Shown here in pieces: positions 1 to 10,332 of a stretch of 64,000 nt of DNA. Below the pieces are notes generated by a model that saw only the letters and a program-made list of their open reading frames with translations, did no database searches and was not told where the DNA came from. The number at the start of each line of letters is the position of its first letter. Position 1 is the stretch's first letter. A program made the position numbers and the translations under genes. The stretch is from positions 310,001 to 374,000 of the forward strand of contig JADJPQ010000004.1 in the NCBI GenBank assembly GCA_016713175.1, read 5' to 3'. This DNA comes from Planctomycetota bacterium (lineage in GTDB: Bacteria; Planctomycetota; UBA1135; UBA2386).

Positions 1-651
1 CTGGAACCGGCCGATCCATTCGGTGGCCGTCGTGATCGCCAGCAGCGCGGTGGCCTCGTCGACTTCGTGCGCCTGACCCTCGAGCATCACCAGCCCGTCC
101 GGGCCGATGCCGACCGAGAACTCGAGCTCGGCGCGTGCGCGCTGCTGCTGGTTGGCGAACGGCAGCCACTGCCCATCGACGCGGGCGATGCGCAGTCCGC
201 CACCCGGCCCGCGCGCCGGCACCGGGCTGACGTGCAACGCGGCCGCGGCGGCGAGGATCGACAGGCTCTCCAGGTCGCTGCTCGGCTCGGCCGACAGCAC
301 GGTCACCTGGATCTGGACGTCGCAGCGATACTCTTCGGGGAACAGCGAACGGACGGTCCGATCGATCAGTCGCGACACCAGCACTTCGTGGTCGGTGATC
401 CGGCCTTCGCGCCGGCCGAATCCGCCGGGGATGCGCCCGACCGCGGCGTACTTCTCGCGGTACTCGACGGTCAGTGGAAAGAAGTCCTGACCGGGCTTTG
501 GCGTCTCGGCGGCGACGACGGTGGCCAGCACGACGTTGTCGCCACAACGGGCGAGCACGGCGCCTTGCGCCTGGCGTGCGATCCTGCCGGTTTCGAACTC
601 GACGTCGGTGCCGAGCAGGCGGACCTGCACGCGATGCGGGGTCAAGAGCAT
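1..651 (-). CDS. pnp: Polyribonucleotide nucleotidyltransferase (PNPase), N-terminal part
   Basis: Phosphorolytic 3'-5' exoribonuclease of the RNA degradation machinery; only the first 217 codons lie in the window and the gene runs off its left edge. Reading leftward, the protein shows the family signatures FETGRIARQAQGAV, then PGQDFFPLTVEYREKYAAVG, GGFGRREGRITDHE and SRLIDRTVRSLFPE, i.e. most of the first RNase PH-like domain. The start chosen (651) leaves 18 residues before the FETGRIA motif, which is usual for PNPase, and has GGAAAG a few bases upstream. An in-frame ATG at 729 would add 26 residues and also has a GAGGG upstream, so the start is not settled. The gene is divergent from feoA. 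Function is certain from the motifs; C-terminal KH and S1 domains cannot be seen. Confidence 0.93.
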   Translation of the reverse strand, partial: MLLTPHRVQVRLLGTDVEFETGRIARQAQGAVLARCGDNVVLATVVAAETPKPGQDFFPLTVEYREKYAAVGRIPGGFGRREGRITDHEVLVSRLIDRTVRSLFPEEYRCDVQIQVTVLSAEPSSDLESLSILAAAAALHVSPVPARGPGGGLRIARVDGQWLPFANQQQRARAELEFSVGIGPDGLVMLEGQAHEVDEATALLAITTATEWIGRFQ

Positions 652-824
652 GCGCGGATCTTTCCGGCGAAGGCTGGTTGCCGCAATCGCGACGTTGGTC
701 GCGGCCAGTACTGGCTGTGCTACGCGCATCGGCCCGGTTCCCTCGGGCCGCGGTTGCCGGCACGCTGCGGCCTCGTTTTCGCGCCCACTGCCCTCTTGCG
801 CCGCCGGTCGGCCGCCTCTACAAG

Positions 825-839
825 TGAGATCGAATCTCA
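825..839. promoter_or_regulatory. Fur-like palindromic operator before feoA
   Basis: TGAGATCGAATCTCA is a 6-base inverted repeat (TGAGAT/ATCTCA) around CGA. Compared by eye with the 7-1-7 Fur consensus TGATAATnATTATCA, 10 of 14 informative positions agree. It ends 6 bases before the feoA ATG, where a Shine-Dalgarno would be expected, and none is visible. Its position in front of the ferrous iron operon suggests an iron-responsive repressor site; this is inference from sequence and context only. Confidence 0.45.
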
Positions 840-845
840 ATTAGC

Positions 846-1127
846 ATGTCGCCAGCTTCGTCGGGTCCGGATTCCGCGGTTGTTCCCTGTTCGTTGGCAG
901 CAGCCCGGTGTGAGGGCACCTACGAAGTCGTCGGCATCGATGGGGATGATGGGTTGGCGCGTCGGCTCCTCGACCTCGGTCTCTGGCCGGGCACGGTCGT
1001 GCAGATGCTGACGGCGGCGCCGTTCGGGGATCCGATGCTGTTCTGGCTGCATGGCTTCCGCCTCGCGCTGCGACGGGACGAGGCCCGGCGCGTGCGGGTC
1101 CGGCCGGCGACCGGGGGTGCTTCGTGA
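846..1127 (+). CDS. feoA: FeoA-domain protein (ferrous iron transport accessory protein)
   Basis: Small 93-residue SH3-like FeoA protein thought to act on the cytoplasmic side of FeoB during Fe(II) import. The core shows the usual pattern of a Gly turn followed by LARRLLDLGLWPGT and a C-terminal strand ending in RLALRRDEARRVRVRP. Its stop overlaps the GTG start of feoB by 4 bases, so the two are translationally coupled. The start at 846 is the only ATG that gives a normal FeoA length, but it lies directly after a palindrome (825-839) and has no clear ribosome binding site; a leaderless message or a slightly later start is possible. Confidence 0.85.
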   Translation: MSPASSGPDSAVVPCSLAAARCEGTYEVVGIDGDDGLARRLLDLGLWPGTVVQMLTAAPFGDPMLFWLHGFRLALRRDEARRVRVRPATGGAS

Positions 1128-3022
1128 GCGCACCGGCCGTGGCGATGCCGGTCGTGGCCCTGGTCGGGCGCGCCAACTCCGGCAAGACGTCGGTGTTGAT
1201 GCATCTGACCGGCACTCGGCAGCGACCCGTCAATTTCCCCGGCACGTCGGTGGAGCGGGTCGAGAAGGAAGCCGTCCATGATGGGCAGCGATTCCGCGTC
1301 GTCGACCTGCCCGGCATTGCGTCGCTGCAGTCGCTGAGTCCCGACGAACAGGTGACGTTGGACTACCTGCACGGCCGGCAGGGACCGGGTCCCGATCGGT
1401 TGTGCGTGGTGCTGGATGCCAGCAAGCTTGGCGTGGAACTGCGGCTGTTGCAGCAGCTGCGCGAACTCGGCCCCCCGATCGTCGTGGCGTTGACCAAGTT
1501 GGACGTCGCCGCTGCCGAGGGCCGACCGGTGGCCGTCGACGCGTTGCGGCGGGCGCTCGGACTGCCGCTGTACGAGGTCAACGCCCGCACCGGCGGTGGG
1601 TGCGCCGATCTGCTGCAGGCGCTGGTCGCGCCGGTCGTGCCGGCGGCGGCGGTCACGGCCGCGGCCGACGGTGTCCGGCTCGCTGCCCAGGTGCAACCGC
1701 AGCGGCGCGGCGGCGGTTCGCGGACCGATCGGCTCGACGCGGTGCTGCTGCATCCGCTGCTCGGACCGGCCGTGCTGTTGTTGGTGCTGTTCTCGACGTT
1801 CCAACTGGTGTTCACGGTTGCCGAGCCGTTCATGGCCTGGATCGAGATGGCGCAGGGAGCTCTTGCCGGCGCCTGCGAGGCGAGTCTGCCGGGCGGCGCC
1901 GCCCGCAGCTTCCTGGTCGACGGGTTGATCAACGGCGTCGGCTCGGCGCTGATGTTCGTGCCGCAGATCGCGCTGCTGATCGCGTTCGTGACGGTGCTCG
2001 AAGGCTCCGGCTACCTGGCCCGCGCGGTGTTCCTGCTCGATCGCCTGTTGCGCAAGGTCGGGTTGACCGGCAAGAGCTTCGTGCCGCTGGCGAGCAGCTT
2101 CGCCTGCGCGATCCCGGGCATCCTGGCAGCGCGGATCATCACCGACGAACGCGACCGGCTGGCGACGATCGCGGTCGCGCCGCTGATGTCGTGTTCGGCG
2201 CGGCTGCCGGTCTACGTCGTGCTGCTCGCCGCGTTCTTCCCGGCGCACCAGGCCGGGTTGCTGTTGCTGGCGCTGTATCTGCTCGGCATCGTCGCGGCGT
2301 TCGTGGTGGCCTGGGTGTTGCGCCGGACGCTGCTGCGCGGCGGTACGTCGGTCCTGGCGATGGAACTGCCGGTCTATCAGCGGCCGTCGCTGCGGGCGGT
2401 CCTGGCGCAGGTCTGGCTGGCGGTGCGCAGCTTCCTGGTCACTGCCGGTACGGTGATCGTCATCGCCACGCTGGTGGTATGGCTCTTCAGCTGGTTCCCG
2501 CGACCGGCGGCGATCCACGAGCGCTACGAGGTGCAGCGGATGGCGGCGCCGGCCGGCGAAGCTGGCGATGCCGAACGGGCGCGACTCGATGCCCATGAGG
2601 CGGCCGAGTATCTCGAACAGAGCTGGCTGGCGCGGATCGGCAAGACCGTGCAGCCGGTGTTCGCGCCGGCGGGGTTCGATTGGCGGACGACGGTCGGCAT
2701 CCTGGCGGCGTTCCCGGCTCGGGAACTGGTGGTGCCGACGCTCGGCACGCTGCACAGCCTGGGTCCGGTCGAGCCGGACGACGCGGCACCCGATCCCTCG
2801 CTGGCGGCGGCGCTGCGCCGGTCGATGGATGGCCGGACGGCGCTGGCGCTGATGGCGTTCTTCGCGCTGTGCAGCCAATGCGCGGCGACCCTGGCGGCGA
2901 TCCGGCGCGAGAGCCACTCGTGGTTCTGGCCGGTGCTGACGTTCAGCTACATGACGGTGCTGGCGTGGGTCGTTGCCGTGCTGATCCAGCAACTGGGCCG
3001 CCTGCTGGGAATCGGCGGCTGA
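1124..3022 (+). CDS. feoB: Ferrous iron transport protein B
   Basis: Inner-membrane Fe(II) transporter with an N-terminal GTPase domain. Visible G motifs are GRANSGKT (G1, residues ~15-22), NFPGTSVER (G2), DLPGIASL (G3) and TKLD (G4). The membrane part begins near residue 205 and carries the family's conserved gate segments, including SFACAIPGILAARIITDERD and APLMSCSARLPVYVVLLAAF with its conserved Cys. At 632 residues it is shorter than E. coli FeoB (about 770), mainly in the linker after the G domain and near the C-terminus, as in many other phyla. GTG start overlaps feoA. No FeoC follows. The N-x-x-D base-recognition motif is TKLD. Confidence 0.95.
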   Translation: MSAPAVAMPVVALVGRANSGKTSVLMHLTGTRQRPVNFPGTSVERVEKEAVHDGQRFRVVDLPGIASLQSLSPDEQVTLDYLHGRQGPGPDRLCVVLDASKLGVELRLLQQLRELGPPIVVALTKLDVAAAEGRPVAVDALRRALGLPLYEVNARTGGGCADLLQALVAPVVPAAAVTAAADGVRLAAQVQPQRRGGGSRTDRLDAVLLHPLLGPAVLLLVLFSTFQLVFTVAEPFMAWIEMAQGALAGACEASLPGGAARSFLVDGLINGVGSALMFVPQIALLIAFVTVLEGSGYLARAVFLLDRLLRKVGLTGKSFVPLASSFACAIPGILAARIITDERDRLATIAVAPLMSCSARLPVYVVLLAAFFPAHQAGLLLLALYLLGIVAAFVVAWVLRRTLLRGGTSVLAMELPVYQRPSLRAVLAQVWLAVRSFLVTAGTVIVIATLVVWLFSWFPRPAAIHERYEVQRMAAPAGEAGDAERARLDAHEAAEYLEQSWLARIGKTVQPVFAPAGFDWRTTVGILAAFPARELVVPTLGTLHSLGPVEPDDAAPDPSLAAALRRSMDGRTALALMAFFALCSQCAATLAAIRRESHSWFWPVLTFSYMTVLAWVVAVLIQQLGRLLGIGG

Positions 3023-3078
3023 GCCAGCGTCCGGGTTGCGGATTGCGGCAGCCACCGGGGACGAAGTACACCATCCGC

Positions 3079-3792
3079 ATGTCCCTCGTTGCCGCCACGC
3101 GGACGTTGGTCCAGAGCATCCGTGGCCTGCGCTTCCCGGCACCGGTTGCGTACGTCTACAACCCGCTCGAATACGCCTGGGAACTGCACCAGCAGTGGCT
3201 CTTGCGCTACGGCTCCGGGAAGAAGCCAGTGCTGCTGGTCGGCATGAACCCCGGCCCGTTCGGCATGGTGCAGACCGGCGTGCCGTTTGGCGATGTCGAG
3301 GCCGTGCGTTCGTGGTTGGGTCTACGGGCTGCGATCGGTCAGCCCGAGCGCGTGCATCCCAAGCGTCCGGTCGAAGGGCTGCTGTGCCGGCGCAGCGAAG
3401 TGTCCGGGCGCCGGCTGTGGGGCTACATGGCGCAGCGGTTCGTGATCCCGCAGCGGTTCAGCCGCCGGTTCTTCGTACAGAACTACTGTCCGTTGGCGTT
3501 CGTCGCCGAATCCGGTGCGAACGTCACGCCCGACAAACTGCCGAAGTCGGCGACGGCGCCGTTGTTCGCGGCCTGTGACCGGATGCTGGCGCAGGCCACG
3601 GCAATCCTGCAGCCCGAACTGGTGATCGGGGTCGGCGCGTTTGCCGAGGCCAGAGCGCGCGCGGTGCTCGGCCAGACGGGAGTCCGCTTCGGGCGCATTC
3701 CGCATCCGAGCCCGGCGAGCCCGGCGGCGAACCGCGGCTGGGAGCAGCTGGTCGACGCGGCGTTCGCGGACCTCGGCGTGGCGATCGGTTGA
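3079..3792 (+). CDS. smug1: SMUG-type single-strand-selective uracil-DNA glycosylase
   Basis: Base-excision repair enzyme that removes uracil and related pyrimidine lesions. The 237-residue protein carries the family's N-terminal active-site motif GMNPGPFGMVQTGVPFG (residues ~55-71; the Asn positions the catalytic water in SMUG1), the substrate-pocket segment HPKRPVEGL, the NYCPLAF segment and the C-terminal HPSPASPAANRGW loop that inserts into the DNA helix. Bacterial SMUG homologues are patchily distributed. The open frame extends upstream into feoB, but the ATG at 3079 gives the normal length and lies after the feoB stop. It converges on the ECF sigma gene. Confidence 0.9.
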   Translation: MSLVAATRTLVQSIRGLRFPAPVAYVYNPLEYAWELHQQWLLRYGSGKKPVLLVGMNPGPFGMVQTGVPFGDVEAVRSWLGLRAAIGQPERVHPKRPVEGLLCRRSEVSGRRLWGYMAQRFVIPQRFSRRFFVQNYCPLAFVAESGANVTPDKLPKSATAPLFAACDRMLAQATAILQPELVIGVGAFAEARARAVLGQTGVRFGRIPHPSPASPAANRGWEQLVDAAFADLGVAIG

Positions 3793-3832
3793 ACCACGTG
3801 GCCGGGGCGCCGTGGTCGAGGCTGGCGAAGGG

Positions 3833-4510
3833 CTACTGGAAGCACGCCGGCGGGCGGCGCAGACGATCCAGGTGCCGCTGCAGCGTGCCGAACAGGCGCT
3901 TGCGTGCGCGCATGATCCGGATCGCCACCGTGCCGGTCGGCAGCCCGAGTTGTTCCCCGGCTTCCTGGTACGGCTTGCCCTGGCGGACGCACAGGTCGAA
4001 CACCGTCTGGTAGTGCTCGGGCAGTTCGTCGACGGCGGCCCGGAAGGCCGCCATGAACTCCTCTTCCTCGAGGCCGCGATCGGGCTGGCCGGCGGCGATC
4101 GAGTCGAGGAAGTCGCGGTCGCGGCCGTCGTCCTGCGCATGCAGGTTGCTGACCGGTCGCGGCAGCCGCTTGTGGGCCCGCAGCGCCGACAGGGCCTGAT
4201 TGCGCGCGACCTCGAACAACCACGCCCGGAAGTTGGTGCCCGGCTTGTAGAGCTCGTGCTTCAGCAGCACCTTCTCGAACACCTCCTGCGTGACGTCCAG
4301 CGCCAGGTCGTGATCGCGGACCATGCCGTGCACGAAGTGCTGGATGCGCTTGCCATAGCGGGCCGCGATGCCCGACAGCGCGACGTCGGCCTGTCCGGTC
4401 TGCAGCATCGCGACGAGTTCTTCGTCACTCGCGTTCGTCGCGAGGTGATCGGGCGCAACGGTCGGTTCGAAGGCCACGGACGGGGCGACGGGCTTCATGC
4501 CGGTGGGCAT
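3833..4510 (-). CDS. ECF-type RNA polymerase sigma factor
   Basis: Sigma-70 family protein of about 225 residues. Region 2 is visible as VRDHDLALDVTQEVFEKVL followed by FRAWLFEVARNQALSALR; region 4 as LPEHYQTVFDLCVRQGKPYQ and a helix-turn-helix GLPTGTVAIRIMRARKRL. An acidic linker rich in D, R and E joins them. The start at 4510 has AAGG just upstream; an ATG at 4498 is also possible, and the long upstream open frame is unlikely to be translated. No anti-sigma gene is adjacent; the kinase gene upstream ends 170 bases away in the same direction. This looks like a planctomycete-type ECF group, target genes unknown. Confidence 0.85.
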   Translation of the reverse strand: MPTGMKPVAPSVAFEPTVAPDHLATNASDEELVAMLQTGQADVALSGIAARYGKRIQHFVHGMVRDHDLALDVTQEVFEKVLLKHELYKPGTNFRAWLFEVARNQALSALRAHKRLPRPVSNLHAQDDGRDRDFLDSIAAGQPDRGLEEEEFMAAFRAAVDELPEHYQTVFDLCVRQGKPYQEAGEQLGLPTGTVAIRIMRARKRLFGTLQRHLDRLRRPPACFQ

Positions 4511-4679
4511 CCAACCTTCGTACCAGGCGCTGGGGTTCTTCGTAGATGTCCACAAGTGACTGATAAACAATATCTTGCGACTGTCGGTCCGTCGCAGATC
4601 GACCCGGGTGCCGCGCGCTTGCGGCAGGGGAGTGCCGCCGGGGGGCAGCGCTCGAGGCGCCGCCGGTCGTTCGCCTTCG

Positions 4680-5651
4680 TCAGTACGGGAACAGGTCACT
4701 GCCGCCGGCGAGCGCGGCGTCCAACAACGCGAGGTTTGCGCTCAGGCGCGGATCCTCGTCGCCGTGCGTCAGATAACCCCAGCGCAGCCGGCGAATTGCC
4801 AGGTAGGCCACGGCCGTCCGGATGCCCCATTCCGCGCGGATCCGATCGCCACCGACCCGGCCGCCGAACCAGCGCAGCACCAGCTGTTTCTTCCATTCGA
4901 GGTGGCGGGTCGAGTGGATCCAGAACCAGGCCAGATCGTGGTCCTGATTGCCCAGGCCGATCCGTTCGAAATCGACCAGGAACGCGCGGCCGTCGTCGTC
5001 GACCAGCATGTTGCTCTCGCTGAGATCGCCGTGGACCAGGATCGGCTTCCGGCCGTCGGTCCAGCGGACCGCCTCGTCGAAGAACAACTGCACGCGCCGC
5101 CAGCGCGACTCGCCGAGGACGAAGAGCACCGCGTCGTACATCAGCCGGATCCGGTCCATGTAGCCGATCGGATTCCAGTGGTTCAGCGGGAGGCCGCGCC
5201 GGCCGAGCAGCCGATCCGGGGGCACCTCCGCGATCTTGTCGAGCAGTTCGAAGACGTGATCCATGCCGATCACCTCTTCCGCAGGGCCGGGCGCGCTCTG
5301 GATCCACTCGAGCAGCAGCCACTGCGGCGGGTCGCCTGGACCGAACGCGACCGTCTTGGGCGCCGGGAAGTTCCGCCGACCGGGGTCGGTGCTGTCGAGG
5401 AGCCGGTAGAAGCCGACCTCGCGGCGGACGTAGTCTTCCGGCCGGACGCCGGCCGGGTAGATCCGGTCCGGGCCCGGCGGCAGATACCACTTCAACAGGA
5501 ACGTCCTGCCGTTCTGGCTCTCGCCGACGATCGGCAGCGACGACGAGTGGCCGGAGCTCAGCCGCTGCGTGCGTTCGGACTCACGCAGGCCGAGATCGGC
5601 GAGCGCCTTGCGGGCCGCCTGCCACCAGGTTGCGGTCGACGATTCGGTCAC
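4680..5651 (-). CDS. Aminoglycoside phosphotransferase (APH)-fold kinase
   Basis: Protein of 323 residues with the APH/choline-kinase fold: nucleotide-binding lobe with FLLKWYLPPG, then the catalytic loop LVHGDLSESNMLV (H-G-D...N) and the metal-binding FLVDFERIGLG in the second lobe. WLLLEWIQ matches the hinge. The natural substrate cannot be read from the sequence: related enzymes phosphorylate small alcohols, sugars or amino acids, and drug resistance should not be assumed. Its ATG overlaps the stop of the upstream pentahaem gene by 4 bases, so both are made from one message, an unusual pairing. Confidence 0.8.
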   Translation of the reverse strand: MTESSTATWWQAARKALADLGLRESERTQRLSSGHSSSLPIVGESQNGRTFLLKWYLPPGPDRIYPAGVRPEDYVRREVGFYRLLDSTDPGRRNFPAPKTVAFGPGDPPQWLLLEWIQSAPGPAEEVIGMDHVFELLDKIAEVPPDRLLGRRGLPLNHWNPIGYMDRIRLMYDAVLFVLGESRWRRVQLFFDEAVRWTDGRKPILVHGDLSESNMLVDDDGRAFLVDFERIGLGNQDHDLAWFWIHSTRHLEWKKQLVLRWFGGRVGGDRIRAEWGIRTAVAYLAIRRLRWGYLTHGDEDPRLSANLALLDAALAGGSDLFPY

Positions 5652-6619
5652 TCGAGCTCCAGCACCAGATTGGTCACGGTCGCGATGTGTTTGCCAGTCA
5701 GCTTGTGGTCGATCTGGATCTGCAAATCCAGGGTTCCCGGCACGGCGGCGACGACCAGCCGCCGTTCTTCGTCGACCAACAGCCGGTTGTCGCTGGAGAG
5801 CACGAACGGATGTTCCTTCAGCGTCTGGCCCTTGCTGTCGCGTTGTCGGACAGTGATCGGGAAACTCCTGGTCTGCAGGCCGGGCACGCCGTGGCCAGCC
5901 CGGTTGCGCACCAGCACGACGATCTCGGCGCCCTGGCGCGAGGCCCGCAGCCCGAATGCGTCAGCGCAGAACTCGGGATCGCCTGGGCCAAGCAACTCGT
6001 GGCTGCGACCGGCTCGCGGCTCGCCGACCGGCGTGCCGGTCGTCGGGTCCACCGCCAGCGGGCGGAGGATCTCGGGCATGTGGCAGCCGACGCAACTCTT
6101 GCCCTTGGCCCCCAGGTTGGCGGCGGCGAATTCGGCGGCCAGTGGCAGCACGTCGGCGATCGCCAGGGCGTGGCAGCTCGCACAAAGCGCCGTGCTGCCG
6201 CGTTCGGTGAATGTCAGGTCGCGTTCGGTCGGGTGCGCATCGGTCGTGGTCCCGAACGGACCGTGGATCGTGTCGCCGCGTTGGTGGCAGGAAGCGCACC
6301 CGATGCCGTGGTCGCGATCGTGATCCCGTACCTGCGGCCGGTGGCCGAGCCGGTCCAGTACGGATCCCGGGGCATGGCAGCCGTGGCAGTAGTGGGCATG
6401 TTCCTTGCCCCGCAGGGACTTCTGGTAGGTCGGGCTGGTCCAGGCCGCAGCGTGGGCGGTGCCCTGCCATTCCTGCAGGATCGCCGGGTGGCAGCGGCCG
6501 CAGGCCGCAGGCGAACTCGCCGCTGGCGAGCGGGCGGGGTCCTGGGCGCGGCGGGGTTGCTGGCGTGGGTGGTGGGGCCAGACCGACAAGCCGACCAGCA
6601 ACAGCACGGCGGCGCGCAT
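5648..6619 (-). CDS. Exported pentahaem c-type cytochrome
   Basis: Protein of 323 residues with a short hydrophobic N-terminus (MRAAVLLLVGLSVW) and five CxxCH haem-binding motifs: CGRCH, CHGCH, CASCH, CASCH and CVGCH, all in the first 60 percent. Extra histidines (HAAAW, HAHYCHGCHAPG) could serve as distal ligands. The haem-free C-terminal part, with HGVPG, looks like a beta-rich domain seen after haem clusters in other multihaem proteins. The ATG at 6619 is chosen because upstream sequence overlaps cmk on the other strand. It is probably a periplasmic electron carrier or oxidoreductase; no specific enzyme is recognised. Coupled by a 4-base overlap to the kinase gene. Confidence 0.8.
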   Translation of the reverse strand: MRAAVLLLVGLSVWPHHPRQQPRRAQDPARSPAASSPAACGRCHPAILQEWQGTAHAAAWTSPTYQKSLRGKEHAHYCHGCHAPGSVLDRLGHRPQVRDHDRDHGIGCASCHQRGDTIHGPFGTTTDAHPTERDLTFTERGSTALCASCHALAIADVLPLAAEFAAANLGAKGKSCVGCHMPEILRPLAVDPTTGTPVGEPRAGRSHELLGPGDPEFCADAFGLRASRQGAEIVVLVRNRAGHGVPGLQTRSFPITVRQRDSKGQTLKEHPFVLSSDNRLLVDEERRLVVAAVPGTLDLQIQIDHKLTGKHIATVTNLVLELE

Positions 6620-6788
6620 CGACGCAGCGTGGCCGATGGAACCTTGCGGTGCAAGGAGCGGGGACGCTATGCTGTTCGACCCTTTCGCAAGGCTTGACCG
6701 GTCCGGGGCGTTGCTTCGTCCTGTCGCCGGCAGGTGTCCAGACGGCTCTTTGCACCCCTGGGTTGACTTGCGGAAAGAACCGGATCGG

Positions 6789-7574
6789 ATGAGTTCAGAA
6801 CCTGCTTCTCCTGGTGGTGGTGCCGCTGGCACCCGGCTCCGTGTCGTCGCGATCGACGGCCCGTCGGGGGCAGGCAAGAGCACGGTCGCCAGGCTGGTGG
6901 CCAAGGCGCTCGGGTTCTCGTTCCTCGATACCGGGGCGATGTACCGGGCGGTGACCTGGCACTTCCTCGAAGAAGTGTGTGCTCCGGCAGAGTGCGCGGC
7001 CGAACCCGATCGCGGTGAGCTGCGGATGCGCGCCGTGCTGGCGGCCACCCGGCTCGAGTTCCACGGCCAACGCCTGTCGGTCAACGGTCGCGATGTGACC
7101 GCGCATCTGCGCACGCGCGAAGTCGAATCGCAGGTGTCGGCGGTGTCGGCGCTGCCGTTCGTCCGCGAAGCGATGCGCGACCTGCAGCGCCACGTTGCCG
7201 AACGTGGACCGGTGGTTGCCGAGGGCCGCGACATGGGGTCGGTGGTGTTCCCGAACGCCCGCTGGAAGTTCTTCCTCGATGCGGCGCCGACCGAGCGGGC
7301 ACGCCGGCGGCTGCGCGATTTCGTGGCGCAGGGCCGGGTCGTCAGCGAAGCCGAAGTGCTCGAGGAGATCGAGGTCCGCGACCGCCTCGACAGCACGCGC
7401 AAGGATGCGCCGCTGCTGCAGGCAGAGGACGCCGTCTACGTCGACACGACCGGCCTGACGACCGACCAGGTGGTGGCCGCGATCCTTCGGCACATCGATC
7501 GCCAGGAGGCGGAAGTGGCCGCCGCGGCCCGTGCCGCGACCGTGCGCCATGGCGCCAGTGGAGGCGCCGCGTGA
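6789..7574 (+). CDS. cmk: Cytidylate kinase
   Basis: Phosphorylates CMP and dCMP. The P-loop is GPSGAGKSTVARLVA (residues ~20-34), followed by the family signature LDTGAMYRAVTW, the EGRDMGSVVFPNA segment and the lid region with FFLDAAPTERARRRL and the late RDRLDSTRKDAPL motif. 261 residues, slightly longer than E. coli Cmk because of an insert near residue 70 and an Ala-rich tail. Its stop overlaps the GTG start of plsC (GTGA). The cmk-plsC-rpsA order is also found in other phyla, which supports all three calls. Confidence 0.95.
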   Translation: MSSEPASPGGGAAGTRLRVVAIDGPSGAGKSTVARLVAKALGFSFLDTGAMYRAVTWHFLEEVCAPAECAAEPDRGELRMRAVLAATRLEFHGQRLSVNGRDVTAHLRTREVESQVSAVSALPFVREAMRDLQRHVAERGPVVAEGRDMGSVVFPNARWKFFLDAAPTERARRRLRDFVAQGRVVSEAEVLEEIEVRDRLDSTRKDAPLLQAEDAVYVDTTGLTTDQVVAAILRHIDRQEAEVAAAARAATVRHGASGGAA

Positions 7575-8317
7575 GGACCGCCAAGGATGGTACCGCGCCA
7601 GCCAGGCCGGCGACGAGCGGTCCGCAGCGAAGTGCGTTCTGGTGGTTCCTGTCGAAGTGGTCGGTACGGGCGCTCGCCAAGGTCTGGTTCCGCGCCAGCT
7701 ACCTCGGCGTCGCCAACGTGCCGAAGTCCGGGCCGGTGCTGCTGGTCGCCAACCACGCCAGCTACATCGATCCGCCGCTGGTCGGCATCTCGGCTGGCCG
7801 CTGGGTGGCGTTCCTGGCGCAGGCCGGACTGGCCAGGATCGCGCCGTTGCGCTGGTGGATGGCGCAGATGGGTGTCACGCTGGTCGACCGCGACCAGCCG
7901 TCCAAGGAGGCGATCAAGATGGTCGCCGCCACGCTCCAGCGCGGCGAATGCGTCGGCATCTTCCCGGAAGGCACCCGGACCCGGGACGGCACGGTCGGCT
8001 CGTTCAAGTCCGGCGTCGAGTTCCTGGTCCGCCGGACCGGGGCGACGGTCGTGCCGGTCGGTCTCGACGGACCGAGTCGCGCGTTCCCGCGCGGGGTCTG
8101 GTTGCCGCGGCCGTACCGGTGCACGGTTCGCTACGGCGCGCCCTGGTCGGCCGAACGCGTGCTGGCCCCGGGTGGCGTCGAGGCCCTGCGCGCCGAAGTC
8201 GCGCGGCTGGCGAACCTGCCGCTGCGCGCCGAACTCGCCGGGACGCCGCAAGTCGCCCCAGGTCGGAATCTCCTTCCGGCCGATGCTCCTTCTTCTTCCG
8301 CCGGAGCCGGGACATGA
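7571..8317 (+). CDS. plsC: 1-acyl-sn-glycerol-3-phosphate acyltransferase
   Basis: Membrane-associated enzyme that adds the second acyl chain in phospholipid synthesis. The catalytic NHxxxxD motif is NHASYID (residues ~60-66) and the glycerol-phosphate-binding motif is FPEGTRTRDG; a further conserved segment is VPVGLDG. A hydrophobic helix precedes the catalytic motif. 248 residues is typical. GTG start overlaps the cmk stop. The last 25 residues are Pro/Ala/Ser-rich and probably disordered. Confidence 0.92.
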   Translation: MRTAKDGTAPARPATSGPQRSAFWWFLSKWSVRALAKVWFRASYLGVANVPKSGPVLLVANHASYIDPPLVGISAGRWVAFLAQAGLARIAPLRWWMAQMGVTLVDRDQPSKEAIKMVAATLQRGECVGIFPEGTRTRDGTVGSFKSGVEFLVRRTGATVVPVGLDGPSRAFPRGVWLPRPYRCTVRYGAPWSAERVLAPGGVEALRAEVARLANLPLRAELAGTPQVAPGRNLLPADAPSSSAGAGT

Positions 8318-8459
8318 GTCCCGGAACCGGCAACCGTCGGGCGGATGGTCCGTCCGGCGGGACTATGGACGTTCGCGGTCCCGTGTGCACACGGACCGCC
8401 GCGGACACTCATCGTCAACCCAGTGACTGTTCCCTTCCCCCGCAACCCCTTTTCGTTTG

Positions 8460-10322
<1,863 letters not shown>

Positions 10323-10332
10323 CGCCGGGCCC

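Noticed and set aside
920..3142. Open frame of 740 codons opposite feoAB
   Set aside because: Arg/Gln/His-rich antisense shadow; feoB on the plus strand has all G motifs and membrane segments.
4680..5651. Aminoglycoside resistance gene
   Set aside because: Only the general kinase fold is visible; nothing in the sequence or neighbours points to antibiotic substrates.
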